Positions 56,278 through 64,000 of a stretch of 64,000 bases of DNA are shown in pieces (the stretch's first letter is position 1; each line of letters begins with the position of its first letter). The stretch is from Virgisporangium aurantiacum (GTDB lineage: Bacteria; Actinomycetota; Actinomycetes; Mycobacteriales; Micromonosporaceae), in NCBI RefSeq assembly GCF_016863635.1, contig NZ_BOPG01000024.1:186001-250000 (forward strand), read 5' to 3'. The notes below the pieces were generated by a model. That model was given only the letters and a program-made list of their open reading frames with translations. It was not told the origin of the DNA and made no database searches. The translations under genes and the position numbers were made by a program.

Positions 56278-57540
56278 ATGTCTCTTCAGTCAGTGGTGCG
56301 TGGCCGCGTGTGGCTTCCGGGCGACGAGGGCTTCGACGGCGTGCGCCGGCCCTGGAACCTGGCGGTCGAGCAGCCGGTGGCGGCGGTGGTGGAGGCGGCC
56401 GATGCCGCCGACGTCGTCGCGCTGGTGCGGCACGCCGCGGCCACCGGTGTGAGCATCGCCACGCAGCCCAGCGGACACGGCGCCTCGGGCCGCACCGACG
56501 GCACGATCCTGCTGCGGACGGGCAAACTGGACCACATCGTCGTCGACGGCCGCACAGCCCGCATCGGTGCCGGCGTCCGGTCCGGCGAGTTGCAGGCGGC
56601 CGCCGCTTCACACGGCCTGACCGGCCTGCCCGGAAGCTCGCCCGTGGTGAGCGTCACCGGAGTGGCGCTCGGCGGCGGGTTGAGCTGGTTCGGGCGGGCG
56701 TTCGGCTGGGTCGCCGACAGCGTCGTCGCGTTCGACGTGGTCGACGCGTCCGGGACGCTGCGCCGCGTCACCGGCGAGTCGGACCCGGACCTCTTCTGGG
56801 CGCTGCGGGGCGGTGGCGGGGACTACGCGATCGTCGTCGGGCTCGAGGTCGCGTTGCGCGCGGCACCATCCGTCGTGGGCGGGCGAATGCTCTGGGACGC
56901 CGGTCAGACGCGCGCCGTCGCCGACGCGTTCCGGTCGCTCGTTCCGGACGCACCGGACGAGTTGACCGCGTGGCTGGAGTTGGTGCACTTCCCGGGTGCC
57001 GAGCCGATGGTGGCCGTCGACACCACCTTCCTCGGCGACGAGGAGACGGCCCGCAAGCTGCTGGCGCCGCTCGACGCCCTGCCCGCGCCGATGGTCGACT
57101 CCCGCCGGACGATGGCCGTGTCGGAACTCGGGAGCATCACCGCCGAACCGACCGACCCGAGCCCCGGCATGGGTCGCGCCGAGCTGTTGACGTCGTTGGA
57201 CGACGCTCTCGACACGCTGCTGGCCGAGCCCATCGCCCCGCTGATGGCGGTGCAGGTGCGGCACCTGGGCGGTGCGCTGGCGCGGGAGAGCGACAGCCCG
57301 CACGGCGCGCTGGCCGAGCCGTTCCTGGCGTACCTGTTCGGCCCGCCGACCCCGGCGGTGGCCGCCCGCCAGCGCGAACTGGCGGAGGCCCTGCCGACCT
57401 CTGGCCGTAAGCCGGTGACGTTCCTCAACCCCGAGGAGTCCCTGTCCGACGCGCTGCCGCCGGAGGCGATCGCCCGCCTCCGCCGGATCAAGGCCGACCG
57501 CGACCCCCAGGGCGTGTTCCGCGCCAACTTCAGCGCCTAG
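56278..57540 (+). CDS. FAD-binding oxidoreductase (berberine-bridge-enzyme type)
   Basis: A 420-residue flavoenzyme of the PCMH/BBE family. The FAD domain has IATQPSGHGASGRTDGTILL with the histidine that anchors FAD covalently in many members, then TGLPGSSPVVSVTGVALGGG; the C-terminus carries the short BBE segment RLRRIKADRDPQGVFRANFS. It oxidises alcohols, sugars or polyphenol-type substrates with oxygen. The second-site cysteine of bicovalent enzymes is not seen. The ATG at 56278 is preferred to a TTG two codons earlier. It diverges from the ECF sigma factor and is its likely target. Confidence 0.88.
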   Translation: MSLQSVVRGRVWLPGDEGFDGVRRPWNLAVEQPVAAVVEAADAADVVALVRHAAATGVSIATQPSGHGASGRTDGTILLRTGKLDHIVVDGRTARIGAGVRSGELQAAAASHGLTGLPGSSPVVSVTGVALGGGLSWFGRAFGWVADSVVAFDVVDASGTLRRVTGESDPDLFWALRGGGGDYAIVVGLEVALRAAPSVVGGRMLWDAGQTRAVADAFRSLVPDAPDELTAWLELVHFPGAEPMVAVDTTFLGDEETARKLLAPLDALPAPMVDSRRTMAVSELGSITAEPTDPSPGMGRAELLTSLDDALDTLLAEPIAPLMAVQVRHLGGALARESDSPHGALAEPFLAYLFGPPTPAVAARQRELAEALPTSGRKPVTFLNPEESLSDALPPEAIARLRRIKADRDPQGVFRANFSA

Positions 57541-57545
57541 CTCCC

Positions 57546-57597
57546 GCGATCTTGGACTCCTTGCGGTGCCAGAGGCCCGTGCGGAGTCCAAGATCGC
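57546..57597. terminator. 15-bp stem inverted repeat between convergent genes
   Basis: GCGATCTTGGACTCC (57546-57560) and GGAGTCCAAGATCGC (57583-57597) are exact complements around a 22-base loop. It fills the gap between the convergent oxidoreductase and DUF1479 genes, so it should end both transcripts. From memory, sequences of this GATCTTGGACTCC form recur between genes in Micromonosporaceae, suggesting a dispersed repeat family. Confidence 0.7.
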
Positions 57598-57601
57598 CGG
57601 A

Positions 57602-58873
57602 TCAGAGGCCGAGGCCGCGGCGGCCGATGTCGTTGAGGTCGTCCGGGCGGAAGCGGTTTGGCCAGTCGCGTTCGTAGTGCTCGGCGGGGAAGTCGCTCGG
57701 GCTCTCCCCGCTGAGGAACGCCGCCCGCACCGACGCGGCGTACTCCTCGTTGCGCGGGCACCACGGCGCGGCCGGGATGTACATGACGTTGCCCCAGCCC
57801 TTCTGCGCCTCGACCGGAGCCACGCTGTGGATCATGTCGCAGTGCCACCAGACGGAGTCGCCGGCCCGCACGTCGGGGATGCCCGACAACGCCTCCATGA
57901 GTGGCGCGTGCCATTTGTGACCGGCCGGGAAGACCTGGTTGACGGTGACGCCGCACATGTCGTCGTCGGGCACGTCCGACAGCAGCGGGCGCAGCATCAG
58001 GTACGCCATCGCCGCCGGAATCGGGACGGTGTGCAGCACGCCCTGGTCGTGGTCCATGTCCGACAGGGCGGTCCAGCCCTGGAACGTGCGGAACGCCGAG
58101 CACATCGTGGAGCCGGGGTACTGCGGGCCGGCGGTGCGGTAGGCGGCGTCCCACGGGTCGTACCGCTCGACGTCGCCGTCGAAGAGGTGCCGGAACGCCT
58201 GCTGGTAGGCGCTGGTCATCCAGAGGTCGAGGGTGCCGGGGTCGAGGTGCGTGCCGAGGCCGGCCGAGTCGGCGCCCTCGGGACGGCGGCGGATCCGGTC
58301 GGGGTAGAGCGAGTCGCGGTCGGGGTCGAACCACTGGACGCCCTCCGACGACGACGTCCACCGCCGGTTCAGGAACGCCTGGACCGTGGCCATGCGTTCG
58401 CTCTGCCGGGCCTGCATCTGCGCCGGCGACCAGTAGACGGGGTAGATCTCCGGCTTGGAGCCGACGCTGCCGAAGAAGTCGTCGCCGGGTCCCCGGTAGT
58501 TCTCGAAGAACCGGTTGCTCTCCACGTAGTCGACGATGTCGGCGTCCCATCGCAGGGCCTGATCGCGGTCGAGTTGATTGCGGACCACGAGGCAGCCCCG
58601 CCGCTTGAGCAGGGCCACCTGCGACGGGGACACCGTGCCGGCGGCGATGTCGGCGTAGTCGATGACGGGCCAGACCGGTTCGCCGCGCCGGCGGGCCGCG
58701 ACGATCTCGTCGATCGCGACCTGCACCCGCGCCTCGATCACGGCGAACACCTCGTCGACGGTCCGGCCCGACGCGGCGATCCGCTCGCGCAGGGCGGTCT
58801 TGATCTCGCGGGTGGCGGCCCGGAGATCGGTGGGCGTCTCCTCCCAGTGGGGCAGGGCGGCGGTGACCGGCAT
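57602..58873 (-). CDS. DUF1479 (YbiU-like) putative Fe(II)/2-oxoglutarate oxygenase
   Basis: A 423-residue protein of the DUF1479 family. The cupin-like core shows a facial triad: His209 and Asp211 in GTHLDPGTLDLW and His349 in CDMIHSVAP, as in iron/2-oxoglutarate dioxygenases. The substrate is unknown; family members are often near sugar or nucleoside genes. It diverges from a ROK regulator across 93 bp that contain a palindromic sequence, so it is probably the ROK-controlled gene, and the ligand may be a sugar. Confidence 0.87.
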   Translation of the reverse strand: MPVTAALPHWEETPTDLRAATREIKTALRERIAASGRTVDEVFAVIEARVQVAIDEIVAARRRGEPVWPVIDYADIAAGTVSPSQVALLKRRGCLVVRNQLDRDQALRWDADIVDYVESNRFFENYRGPGDDFFGSVGSKPEIYPVYWSPAQMQARQSERMATVQAFLNRRWTSSSEGVQWFDPDRDSLYPDRIRRRPEGADSAGLGTHLDPGTLDLWMTSAYQQAFRHLFDGDVERYDPWDAAYRTAGPQYPGSTMCSAFRTFQGWTALSDMDHDQGVLHTVPIPAAMAYLMLRPLLSDVPDDDMCGVTVNQVFPAGHKWHAPLMEALSGIPDVRAGDSVWWHCDMIHSVAPVEAQKGWGNVMYIPAAPWCPRNEEYAASVRAAFLSGESPSDFPAEHYERDWPNRFRPDDLNDIGRRGLGL

Positions 58874-58887
58874 CGGCGTGATCCTTT

Positions 58888-58958
58888 CAAGTCAAGGGTC
58901 CTTACTTGTATTGACCGTACGGGTCGGTCGCTTTCCAGGCAAGTCCCCTGACTAGAAT
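58888..58958. promoter_or_regulatory. ROK operator candidate and leaderless promoter
   Basis: CAAGTCAAGG (58888-58897) and CCTTACTTG (58900-58908) form a near-perfect inverted repeat beside the DUF1479 start. TAGAAT (58953-58958) is a good -10 element lying only eight bases before the ROK GTG, which predicts a leaderless mRNA for that gene. Confidence 0.5.
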
Positions 58959-58966
58959 CGCGTCCC

Positions 58967-60046
58967 GTGGAGATGGTGCGTTCGGTCACCGACGAGCACG
59001 TCCTGCGCGCGCTGATGCGGCACCGCCGCCTCACCCGGGCCGAACTGGCCACCGAGATCGGCATCTCGAAGCCGACCGCGGGGGAGAGCGTCCGGCGCCT
59101 CAGCGAGCGGGGCCTGGTCACCGACACCGGCGAGCGCACCCCCGGCGGTCGCGGCCGGGGGCGGGTCGGCTCGTACTACGCGCTGGCGCCGGCGGTCGGT
59201 GCGGCGCTGGCGGTCACCATCGCTCCCGGCGGTGTCGTGGCGACCCGGGTCGACGTCTACGGCGACACCGTGGCGCGGGCGGCCCGCGACGTCGACCGCC
59301 CCGCGCGTCCGGAACAGGTCGCCGCCGCGCTGCGGACGGCGGTCGCGGAGGCCTGCGCCGGCGATCGGGCCCGGCTGGCGGTGGTCGGCGCGGCCGATCC
59401 GGTGGACCGCGAGAGCGGACGCCTGGTGCACCTCCCCGACTCGCCGTTCCTCGTCGGCGAGCTGGACCCGGTGGCCGTCCTCCGGCCCCACGTCACCGGC
59501 CCGGTCGTGGTCGACAACGACGTCAACTGGGCCGCCCTGGCCGAACGCGCCCACACCGGTCCCGACTTCGTCTACCTGTACCTCGGCGAGGGTCTCGGCT
59601 GCGCGGTCGTCAACGACGGCGAGGTCCGCCGTGGCCGGACCGGCCTGGTCGGCGAGATCGCCCACGTCCTGACCACCGGCCCGGACGGCCGGGCCGTCCA
59701 CCTCATCGACGTCTTCGGCCACCTGGGTCTGCGCCAACCCGGCACGACGGCCATCGACGTCGGTCGCGTCATCGCCGCGGACCCGGCCACCCGTGCGGTG
59801 ATCGGCGGCGCGATCGCGGGTGTGGTGGCGGCCGCCGTCGCCCTCTGCGACCCGCACGAGATCGTCGTCGGCGGCCCCTGGGGCCCGACCATGCTCGACG
59901 CGATCCGCGCCGCGACCGACCGCACGCCGAGGCCGGTGGCGGTCCGCGCCGCCCGCGTCACCGACGACCCGGTGGCGTCCGGCGTGCGCGCCGACGCCGT
60001 CGACCGCCTGCGCGCCCTGGTGACCGACTCAGGCCCGGCCGGCTGA
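58967..60046 (+). CDS. ROK-family transcriptional regulator
   Basis: A 359-residue protein. The N-terminal winged helix is LRALMRHRRLTRAELATEIGISKPTAG through RLSERGLV (about residues 12-50). The ROK kinase-fold domain follows with VDNDVNWAALAE (about 184-195) and LGEGLGCAVVNDGEVRRGRTGLVGEIAHV. The family's zinc-binding cysteine cluster is not apparent, suggesting a divergent ROK repressor with or without kinase activity. The GTG is probably read from a leaderless mRNA. It diverges from DUF1479 and overlaps the opposing regulator by 18 bp. Confidence 0.87.
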   Translation: MEMVRSVTDEHVLRALMRHRRLTRAELATEIGISKPTAGESVRRLSERGLVTDTGERTPGGRGRGRVGSYYALAPAVGAALAVTIAPGGVVATRVDVYGDTVARAARDVDRPARPEQVAAALRTAVAEACAGDRARLAVVGAADPVDRESGRLVHLPDSPFLVGELDPVAVLRPHVTGPVVVDNDVNWAALAERAHTGPDFVYLYLGEGLGCAVVNDGEVRRGRTGLVGEIAHVLTTGPDGRAVHLIDVFGHLGLRQPGTTAIDVGRVIAADPATRAVIGGAIAGVVAAAVALCDPHEIVVGGPWGPTMLDAIRAATDRTPRPVAVRAARVTDDPVASGVRADAVDRLRALVTDSGPAG

Positions 60047-60874
60047 CATCGGTGACGCGACCAGCCGGTCCAACGCGGTACGGGTGTCGGCGCCGATCGG
60101 GATGAACGTGGTCAGCCGGGTGGTGGACGTGGGACCGAGCCACAACTGGGTGTGGGTGAACCGCAGTAGGCCCAGCCGCGGGTGCAGGTACGCCTTGTAC
60201 CGGGCCTCCGGTTGCGCGATGTCGTGCGCCCGCCACCGTCGCGCGAACTCCGGCGAGGCGTCCCGGAGCCGGTCGAGCAGCTCGCACCAGGCCGGGTCGT
60301 CCCGGTGCCCGGCGCGGGCGGCCCGCAGTTGGGCCACCACCCGGTCGGCGGTCACCGGCCAGTCGGCCAGCGACCGCCGCCAGGCGGGATGGGTGAACGT
60401 CAGCCAGGCCACGTTGCGGTCGTCGGCCGGCAGGGCGTCGAGGTCGCTGATCAACAGCCGGTAGGCGGTGTTGTAGGCCAGCAGGTCGCTGCGGGCGTTC
60501 TGGACGTTGGCCGGGAACGGGTCGAGCTGCCCGAGCAGGGCGAAGATCTCGGGCGGCACCGCCGCCGCGGCCGGCGCGGCCGTTGCGGCCGGGTCGAGCG
60601 CACCGGCGAGGGCGAAGAGATGGCGACGCTCGTGCGGGTCGAGGCGCAGCGCCCGGGCGACCGCGCCGAGCACCGCGGCGGACGCCTGGATGTCGCGCCC
60701 CTGTTCCAGCCACGTGTACCAGCTGACGCCGACGTCGGCGAGCGCCGCCACCTCCTCGCGCCGCAGGCCGGGTGTGCGCCGGCGGTCGCTGTTCGACAGC
60801 CCCACCTCGCCGGGGGTGATCCGTTCCCGTCGGCTGCGCAGGAACCGCCCCAGCTCGGCCCGCCGCGACTCCAT
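60029..60874 (-). CDS. XRE regulator with MmyB-like ligand-binding domain
   Basis: A 281-residue regulator. The helix-turn-helix (about residues 3-75) contains LGRFLRSRRERITPGEVGL, RRTPGLRREEVAALADVGV and SWYTWLEQGRDIQAS, the signature of the MmyB-like (MLTR) family. The C-terminal 170 residues are its PAS-like ligand domain (VQNARSDLLAYNTAYRLL). Relatives control neighbouring short-chain dehydrogenases or MFS pumps. The ATG at 60874 is chosen because the upstream extension is not protein-like. It diverges from an MFS pump across nested palindromes. Confidence 0.9.
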   Translation of the reverse strand: MESRRAELGRFLRSRRERITPGEVGLSNSDRRRTPGLRREEVAALADVGVSWYTWLEQGRDIQASAAVLGAVARALRLDPHERRHLFALAGALDPAATAAPAAAAVPPEIFALLGQLDPFPANVQNARSDLLAYNTAYRLLISDLDALPADDRNVAWLTFTHPAWRRSLADWPVTADRVVAQLRAARAGHRDDPAWCELLDRLRDASPEFARRWRAHDIAQPEARYKAYLHPRLGLLRFTHTQLWLGPTSTTRLTTFIPIGADTRTALDRLVASPMSAGRA

Positions 60875-60904
60875 GCGCCGGATTGTCCCCCGATCCGCGA
60901 TCCC

Positions 60905-60948
60905 GGTGCCAGGTGCTTCTGGTCCCTGGATAGGGACGCTCTGGCACC
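60905..60948. promoter_or_regulatory. Nested palindromes between MmyB-like regulator and MFS gene
   Basis: An outer pair GGTGCCAG (60905-60912) and CTGGCACC (60941-60948) encloses an inner pair GTCCCT (60922-60927) and AGGGAC (60932-60937) around GGAT. Both pairs are perfect. They sit in the 104-bp divergent gap, the expected place for the regulator's binding site. Confidence 0.6.
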
Positions 60949-60978
60949 CCGGCCGCGACGGCACCAGCATCGGCGGGC

Positions 60979-62388
60979 GTGACCTCCGGAACCGATCACC
61001 GACTGTCCACCGTCGGGCTGGCGACCGTGCTGCTCGGCGTGTTCCTGCCGCAGACCGACATGTTCATCGTCAACGTGGCCCTGCCCACGATCCGCGCCGA
61101 CCTCCACGCCTCCCCGGCGATGCTCGAACTGGTGGTGGCCGGGTACGGGGTCGCGTTCGCACTCCTGCTGGTGCCGGCTGGCCGGCTGGGTGACCAGCTG
61201 GGCCGGCGGCGGCTGTTCCTCGCCGGGATCGTCGCGTTCACGGCCGCCTCGGTCTGGTGCGGTGCGGCCGGGTCCGCGGCGCAGCTCGTCACCGCCCGGA
61301 CCGTGCAGGGCGCGGCGGCCGCGGTCCTGCTGCCGCAGGTGCTGGCCACGATCCACGCGACCACATCGGGACCGGCGCGGGCCCGTGCCCTGGGGGTGTA
61401 CGCGGCGGTCACGGGCGCCGCCGCGTCGACCGGCCTGGCGATCGGTGGCGTGCTGATCTCCCTCGGCGCCGGCTGGCGGTCGATCTTTCTGGTGAACGTC
61501 CCGATCGGGCTGGTCGCGTCGCTGCTGGCGCTCCGCCACCTCCCCGAGACCACCTCGCCGCGGCCGCTGCGGGTCGACCTGGCCGGTACCGGTCTGCTGG
61601 CGGCCACCGTGATCTGCCTGCTCCTGCCGGCGACCCAGGGGCGGACCCTCGGCTGGCCGCCCTGGAGCTGGGCGATGCTCGCGTGCGTTCCGGTGACCGT
61701 GACGGCGCTCGCCCACCTCGAACGGAGCACGGAGCGGGCCGGCCGCACGCCGCTGATACCGCCGTCGCTGGTGACCCTGCCCGGCGTGCGTCGCGGCCTG
61801 GCCGTCGTCCTGCCGTTCTTCGCCGGAGCCGGCGGCTTCTTCTTCACCTACAGCCTGCTCACCCAGCAGGGTCTGGACGCCGCGCCGGCGGTGGCCGGCC
61901 TGTCGCTGGCCACGATGACCCTGGGGTTCCTCGCCGCCTCGATGACGACGGCCCGGCTGACCCACCGCCATGGCCGTGGCCGCGTCATCGCCGCCGGTGC
62001 GGCGACCCAGGCGCTGGGGCTGGGGATCATCGCGACCACCGTGCTTACCGCGTGGCCCGGGCTTCCTATCGTGGCACTGCTGCCCGGACTGGTGGTGGCC
62101 GGATGCGGGCAGGGGCTCGTGGTCGGTCCCCTGTTCGGCGCCGTGCTCGCGCGGATCGACACCGCCCGCGCCGGGGTCGGCAGCGGCCTGCTCGTCACCA
62201 CCCAGCAACTCGCGCTGGCCCTCGGCGCCGCCGTGCTCGGCAGCCTGTTCCTCGAACTCGACGAACTGCCCGGCGTGTCCATGGGCCGGGCGTTCGCCGC
62301 GGTGGTCGCGGTACAGACCGTGGTGGCGCTCTGCGTGGTGCCGGCCGGCCGCCGCCTGGACCCGGCTCCGGTTCCTACGGGTAGCTGA
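60979..62388 (+). CDS. MFS drug exporter, DHA2 family
   Basis: A 469-residue transporter with about 14 hydrophobic helices. It begins MTSGTDHRLSTVGLATVLLG at a GTG and shows DMFIVNVALPTI in the first helix, LGDQLGRRRLFLAG between helices 2 and 3 and LGVYAAVTGAAASTGLAIGG in the antiporter region. It diverges from the MmyB-like regulator. Its last 14 bp overlap the opposing beta-helix gene. Efflux of a toxic or secreted compound is likely; identity unknown. Confidence 0.9.
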   Translation: MTSGTDHRLSTVGLATVLLGVFLPQTDMFIVNVALPTIRADLHASPAMLELVVAGYGVAFALLLVPAGRLGDQLGRRRLFLAGIVAFTAASVWCGAAGSAAQLVTARTVQGAAAAVLLPQVLATIHATTSGPARARALGVYAAVTGAAASTGLAIGGVLISLGAGWRSIFLVNVPIGLVASLLALRHLPETTSPRPLRVDLAGTGLLAATVICLLLPATQGRTLGWPPWSWAMLACVPVTVTALAHLERSTERAGRTPLIPPSLVTLPGVRRGLAVVLPFFAGAGGFFFTYSLLTQQGLDAAPAVAGLSLATMTLGFLAASMTTARLTHRHGRGRVIAAGAATQALGLGIIATTVLTAWPGLPIVALLPGLVVAGCGQGLVVGPLFGAVLARIDTARAGVGSGLLVTTQQLALALGAAVLGSLFLELDELPGVSMGRAFAAVVAVQTVVALCVVPAGRRLDPAPVPTGS

Positions 62389-64000
62389 CCACGTTCACCG
62401 GGACGGTCTGGGTGCCGGTCGCCGGTCCGCCGACGTCGTTGATGACGTGGGCGATCGTGCCCATGCCACCCAGCGACACGGTGAGCAGGTCGTGGAACCG
62501 TACCGTGGAGCGGTTCGGTGCCTCGAAGCCGTGCTCGGCCACGATCGACGGGTCGACGTTGAAGTTGCAGTAGCTTCCCAGGCCCCACGCCTCGTGCGAG
62601 GTGACGGTGTCGGCCACCTTGTACGCCGCGTACCCGCGGGCGCCGCCGCGCCAGGCGGACTGGCTCGGCGGGTCGTAGGGCAACTCGTTCTGGAAGAAGA
62701 TGGTCCGTCCGCCGTTGCCGTTCCAGATCACCTCGTACTTCTGGTAGTGCTCGACGAACAGCCCGTACGCGGAGACGTCGGCACCGTTGACGATCAGGCC
62801 GGTGTCGGCCGGGTTGACCGTCCACCCGACGCCGCTGCCGTGGTCGGCCCGCCAGGCCCAGATGTGGTCGATGATCGTGTTCGCGCTGTTGACCACCAGG
62901 CTCGTCGTCGCCCGGCCCGGTGCCGCGCCGCCGATCCGGAAGAACACGTCCTGGATCGTGGTCGGGTTGGCGGCGTGGCTCGCGCTCGCGCCGTTCGGGC
63001 CCACCCGCAGCAGGACGGGTGAGTTCACCGTTCCGGCGTCGAAGAGCAGTCCGGCGAGCTTGACGCCGTCGACGTCGGCCACCGACATCGGCACCACGCC
63101 GTTGTCGGGGATCAGCGTGGCATATCCCAGACCCAGCACCACCGTGTCGGCCCGCGTGACGTCGATGGTCTGGTTCACGTGGTAGACGCCGGGCGTGAAC
63201 AGCAGGTGCAGGCCCTGCCGCAGCGCCTGGTTGATGCGGGCGGCGCTGTCACCGGGCTTCGCCACGTAGAACTGGCTCAACGGGATCGAGGTGCCGGGCG
63301 TCGAACCGCCCGACCACGTGGTGCCCTGCGAGTTCTGCCGCAGCGACGGCACGAAGACGGTGTACCGGCCGGCGGAGTCCAGGTACAGGTATGGCTTCTC
63401 CCGGCTCACCGGTGTGCGCGGCACCACCGTGTAGGGCGGGTTCGGGAAGCTCTGTGCCGGCGCGCCGGCCACGCCGGAGAACACCATGTTCCAGACGCCG
63501 TTGACCCAGCCGCCGATCCGGCTGTCGCGGGTGAACCACTGCTGCTGCGAGTACGGGCCCACGCGGCCGTCGACCTGACTGTCGGCGAGGTAGCCGCCGC
63601 TGGCCCAGCCGTAGCCGTTCGGGGCGAGGTTCAGGTCGCCGCGCACGTGCACCCGCCGCATCGGCGCCGCCTGGGCGACGGCCCAGCGGTCGGTGCCGTT
63701 GCTCGGAACCACGGCGAAGTTCTCGGCCGAGCGCCAGAAGTTCTGGGTGGCGTTGCCGTTGAACCAGCCGGCGTCGACGGTGACGTCGCCGTTGATGGTG
63801 ACGTCGTCGGGGTTGCGACCCAGCCCGGCGATCGAGGTGTAGAAGCCGATGTTGGCGTTGATGCCCCGGTAGGTGCCGGGCTTGAACAGCAGCGCGTAGC
63901 GCTGCGAGCCGAACTGGTTGCGTTCCTGTTCGCGGAACACGGTGTCCAGTCGGCTCTGGATCGAGGCCGACGACATCGACGGGTCGAACACGACGACGTT
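62375..64000 (-). CDS. Right-handed beta-helix protein, partial (5' end beyond window)
   Basis: At least 541 residues of a larger secreted-type protein; the frame is still open at the window edge (NVVVFDPSMSSASIQSRLD). The sequence reads as successive beta-helix coils: YRGINANIGFYTSIAGLG, ADTVVLGLGYATLIPDNG, VDGVKLAGLLFDAGTVNSP, then IQDVFFRIGG and IIDHIWAWRADHG, as in pectate-lyase/GH55-like folds. Such proteins bind or cleave polysaccharides outside the cell. The N-terminus, with any signal peptide, lies outside, so export and catalytic residues cannot be judged. Its 3' end overlaps the MFS gene by 14 bp. Confidence 0.82.
   Translation of the reverse strand, partial: NVVVFDPSMSSASIQSRLDTVFREQERNQFGSQRYALLFKPGTYRGINANIGFYTSIAGLGRNPDDVTINGDVTVDAGWFNGNATQNFWRSAENFAVVPSNGTDRWAVAQAAPMRRVHVRGDLNLAPNGYGWASGGYLADSQVDGRVGPYSQQQWFTRDSRIGGWVNGVWNMVFSGVAGAPAQSFPNPPYTVVPRTPVSREKPYLYLDSAGRYTVFVPSLRQNSQGTTWSGGSTPGTSIPLSQFYVAKPGDSAARINQALRQGLHLLFTPGVYHVNQTIDVTRADTVVLGLGYATLIPDNGVVPMSVADVDGVKLAGLLFDAGTVNSPVLLRVGPNGASASHAANPTTIQDVFFRIGGAAPGRATTSLVVNSANTIIDHIWAWRADHGSGVGWTVNPADTGLIVNGADVSAYGLFVEHYQKYEVIWNGNGGRTIFFQNELPYDPPSQSAWRGGARGYAAYKVADTVTSHEAWGLGSYCNFNVDPSIVAEHGFEAPNRSTVRFHDLLTVSLGGMGTIAHVINDVGGPATGTQTVPVNVVSYP

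Overview
The window is about 70% G+C, codons end almost always in G or C, and genes are packed with ATGA/GTGA start-stop overlaps. This, together with ECF sigma factors, XRE-DUF5753/DUF397 pairs, HxlR, ROK and MmyB-type regulators and a likely type VII secretion substrate pair, points to the chromosome of a filamentous actinobacterium, most likely Micromonosporaceae or a relative (inference from style; no rRNA or tRNA is present). No plasmid origin, CRISPR array, transposase or phage gene was seen. || Layout. 88-2619: a three-gene ABC-2 exporter. 2620-5358: an A+T-richer patch holding a small membrane protein, an XRE-DUF5753 regulator and a convergent DUF397 gene, with odd inverted repeats. 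5359-10299: an XRE/TPR-like regulator and a phosphotransferase, divergent from an orphan lipoprotein solute-binding protein, a methyltransferase and two small genes. 10300-11069: a broken SpoIIAA-like (STAS/SEC14) pseudogene and strong hairpins. 11070-18509: a membrane protein, a NarL-type two-component pair, a DUF4190-like protein, an MFS exporter divergent from an ECF sigma factor, and a hydrolase divergent from an HxlR regulator with a clear palindromic operator. 18510-19188: noncoding DNA with three DnaA-box-like sites. 19189-25138: a four-gene operon (SRPBCC, vWA/metallopeptidase-like, dual-AAA ATPase, helical solenoid protein). 25198-33014: an oxidoreductase with MerR, LysR with an MFS pump, glyA, an ABC-F protein with TetR, and DUF4345. 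32947-42425: a PucR-like regulator, an esterase with a two-subunit ABC exporter, a P450, a rare fused chorismate mutase-prephenate dehydratase-DAHP synthase, and a tandem VOC protein. || 42743-53921 is the most interesting part: nine co-directional, mostly overlapping genes. They encode a membrane desaturase, KAS III, a luciferase-like monooxygenase of the natural-product type, a KR-ACP protein, a KAS II-like synthase, a fatty-acid hydroxylase/sterol desaturase-family protein, an Aur1-like PAP2 head-group transferase, and a MacB-like ABC ATPase with an FtsX permease. My reading is a pathway that builds an acyl chain on a dedicated ACP, desaturates and hydroxylates it, attaches a phospho-head group and exports the lipid. 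This is inference; no such characterised system is known to me. || 53991-64000: a type VII-like substrate pair, an ECF41-like sigma factor divergent from an FAD oxidoreductase with a matching candidate promoter, a DUF1479 oxygenase divergent from a ROK regulator, an HTH regulator divergent from an MFS pump over nested palindromes, and the 3' part of a beta-helix protein running off the window. || Most gene-free gaps were inspected by eye only; folding, profile searches and synteny could not be run.
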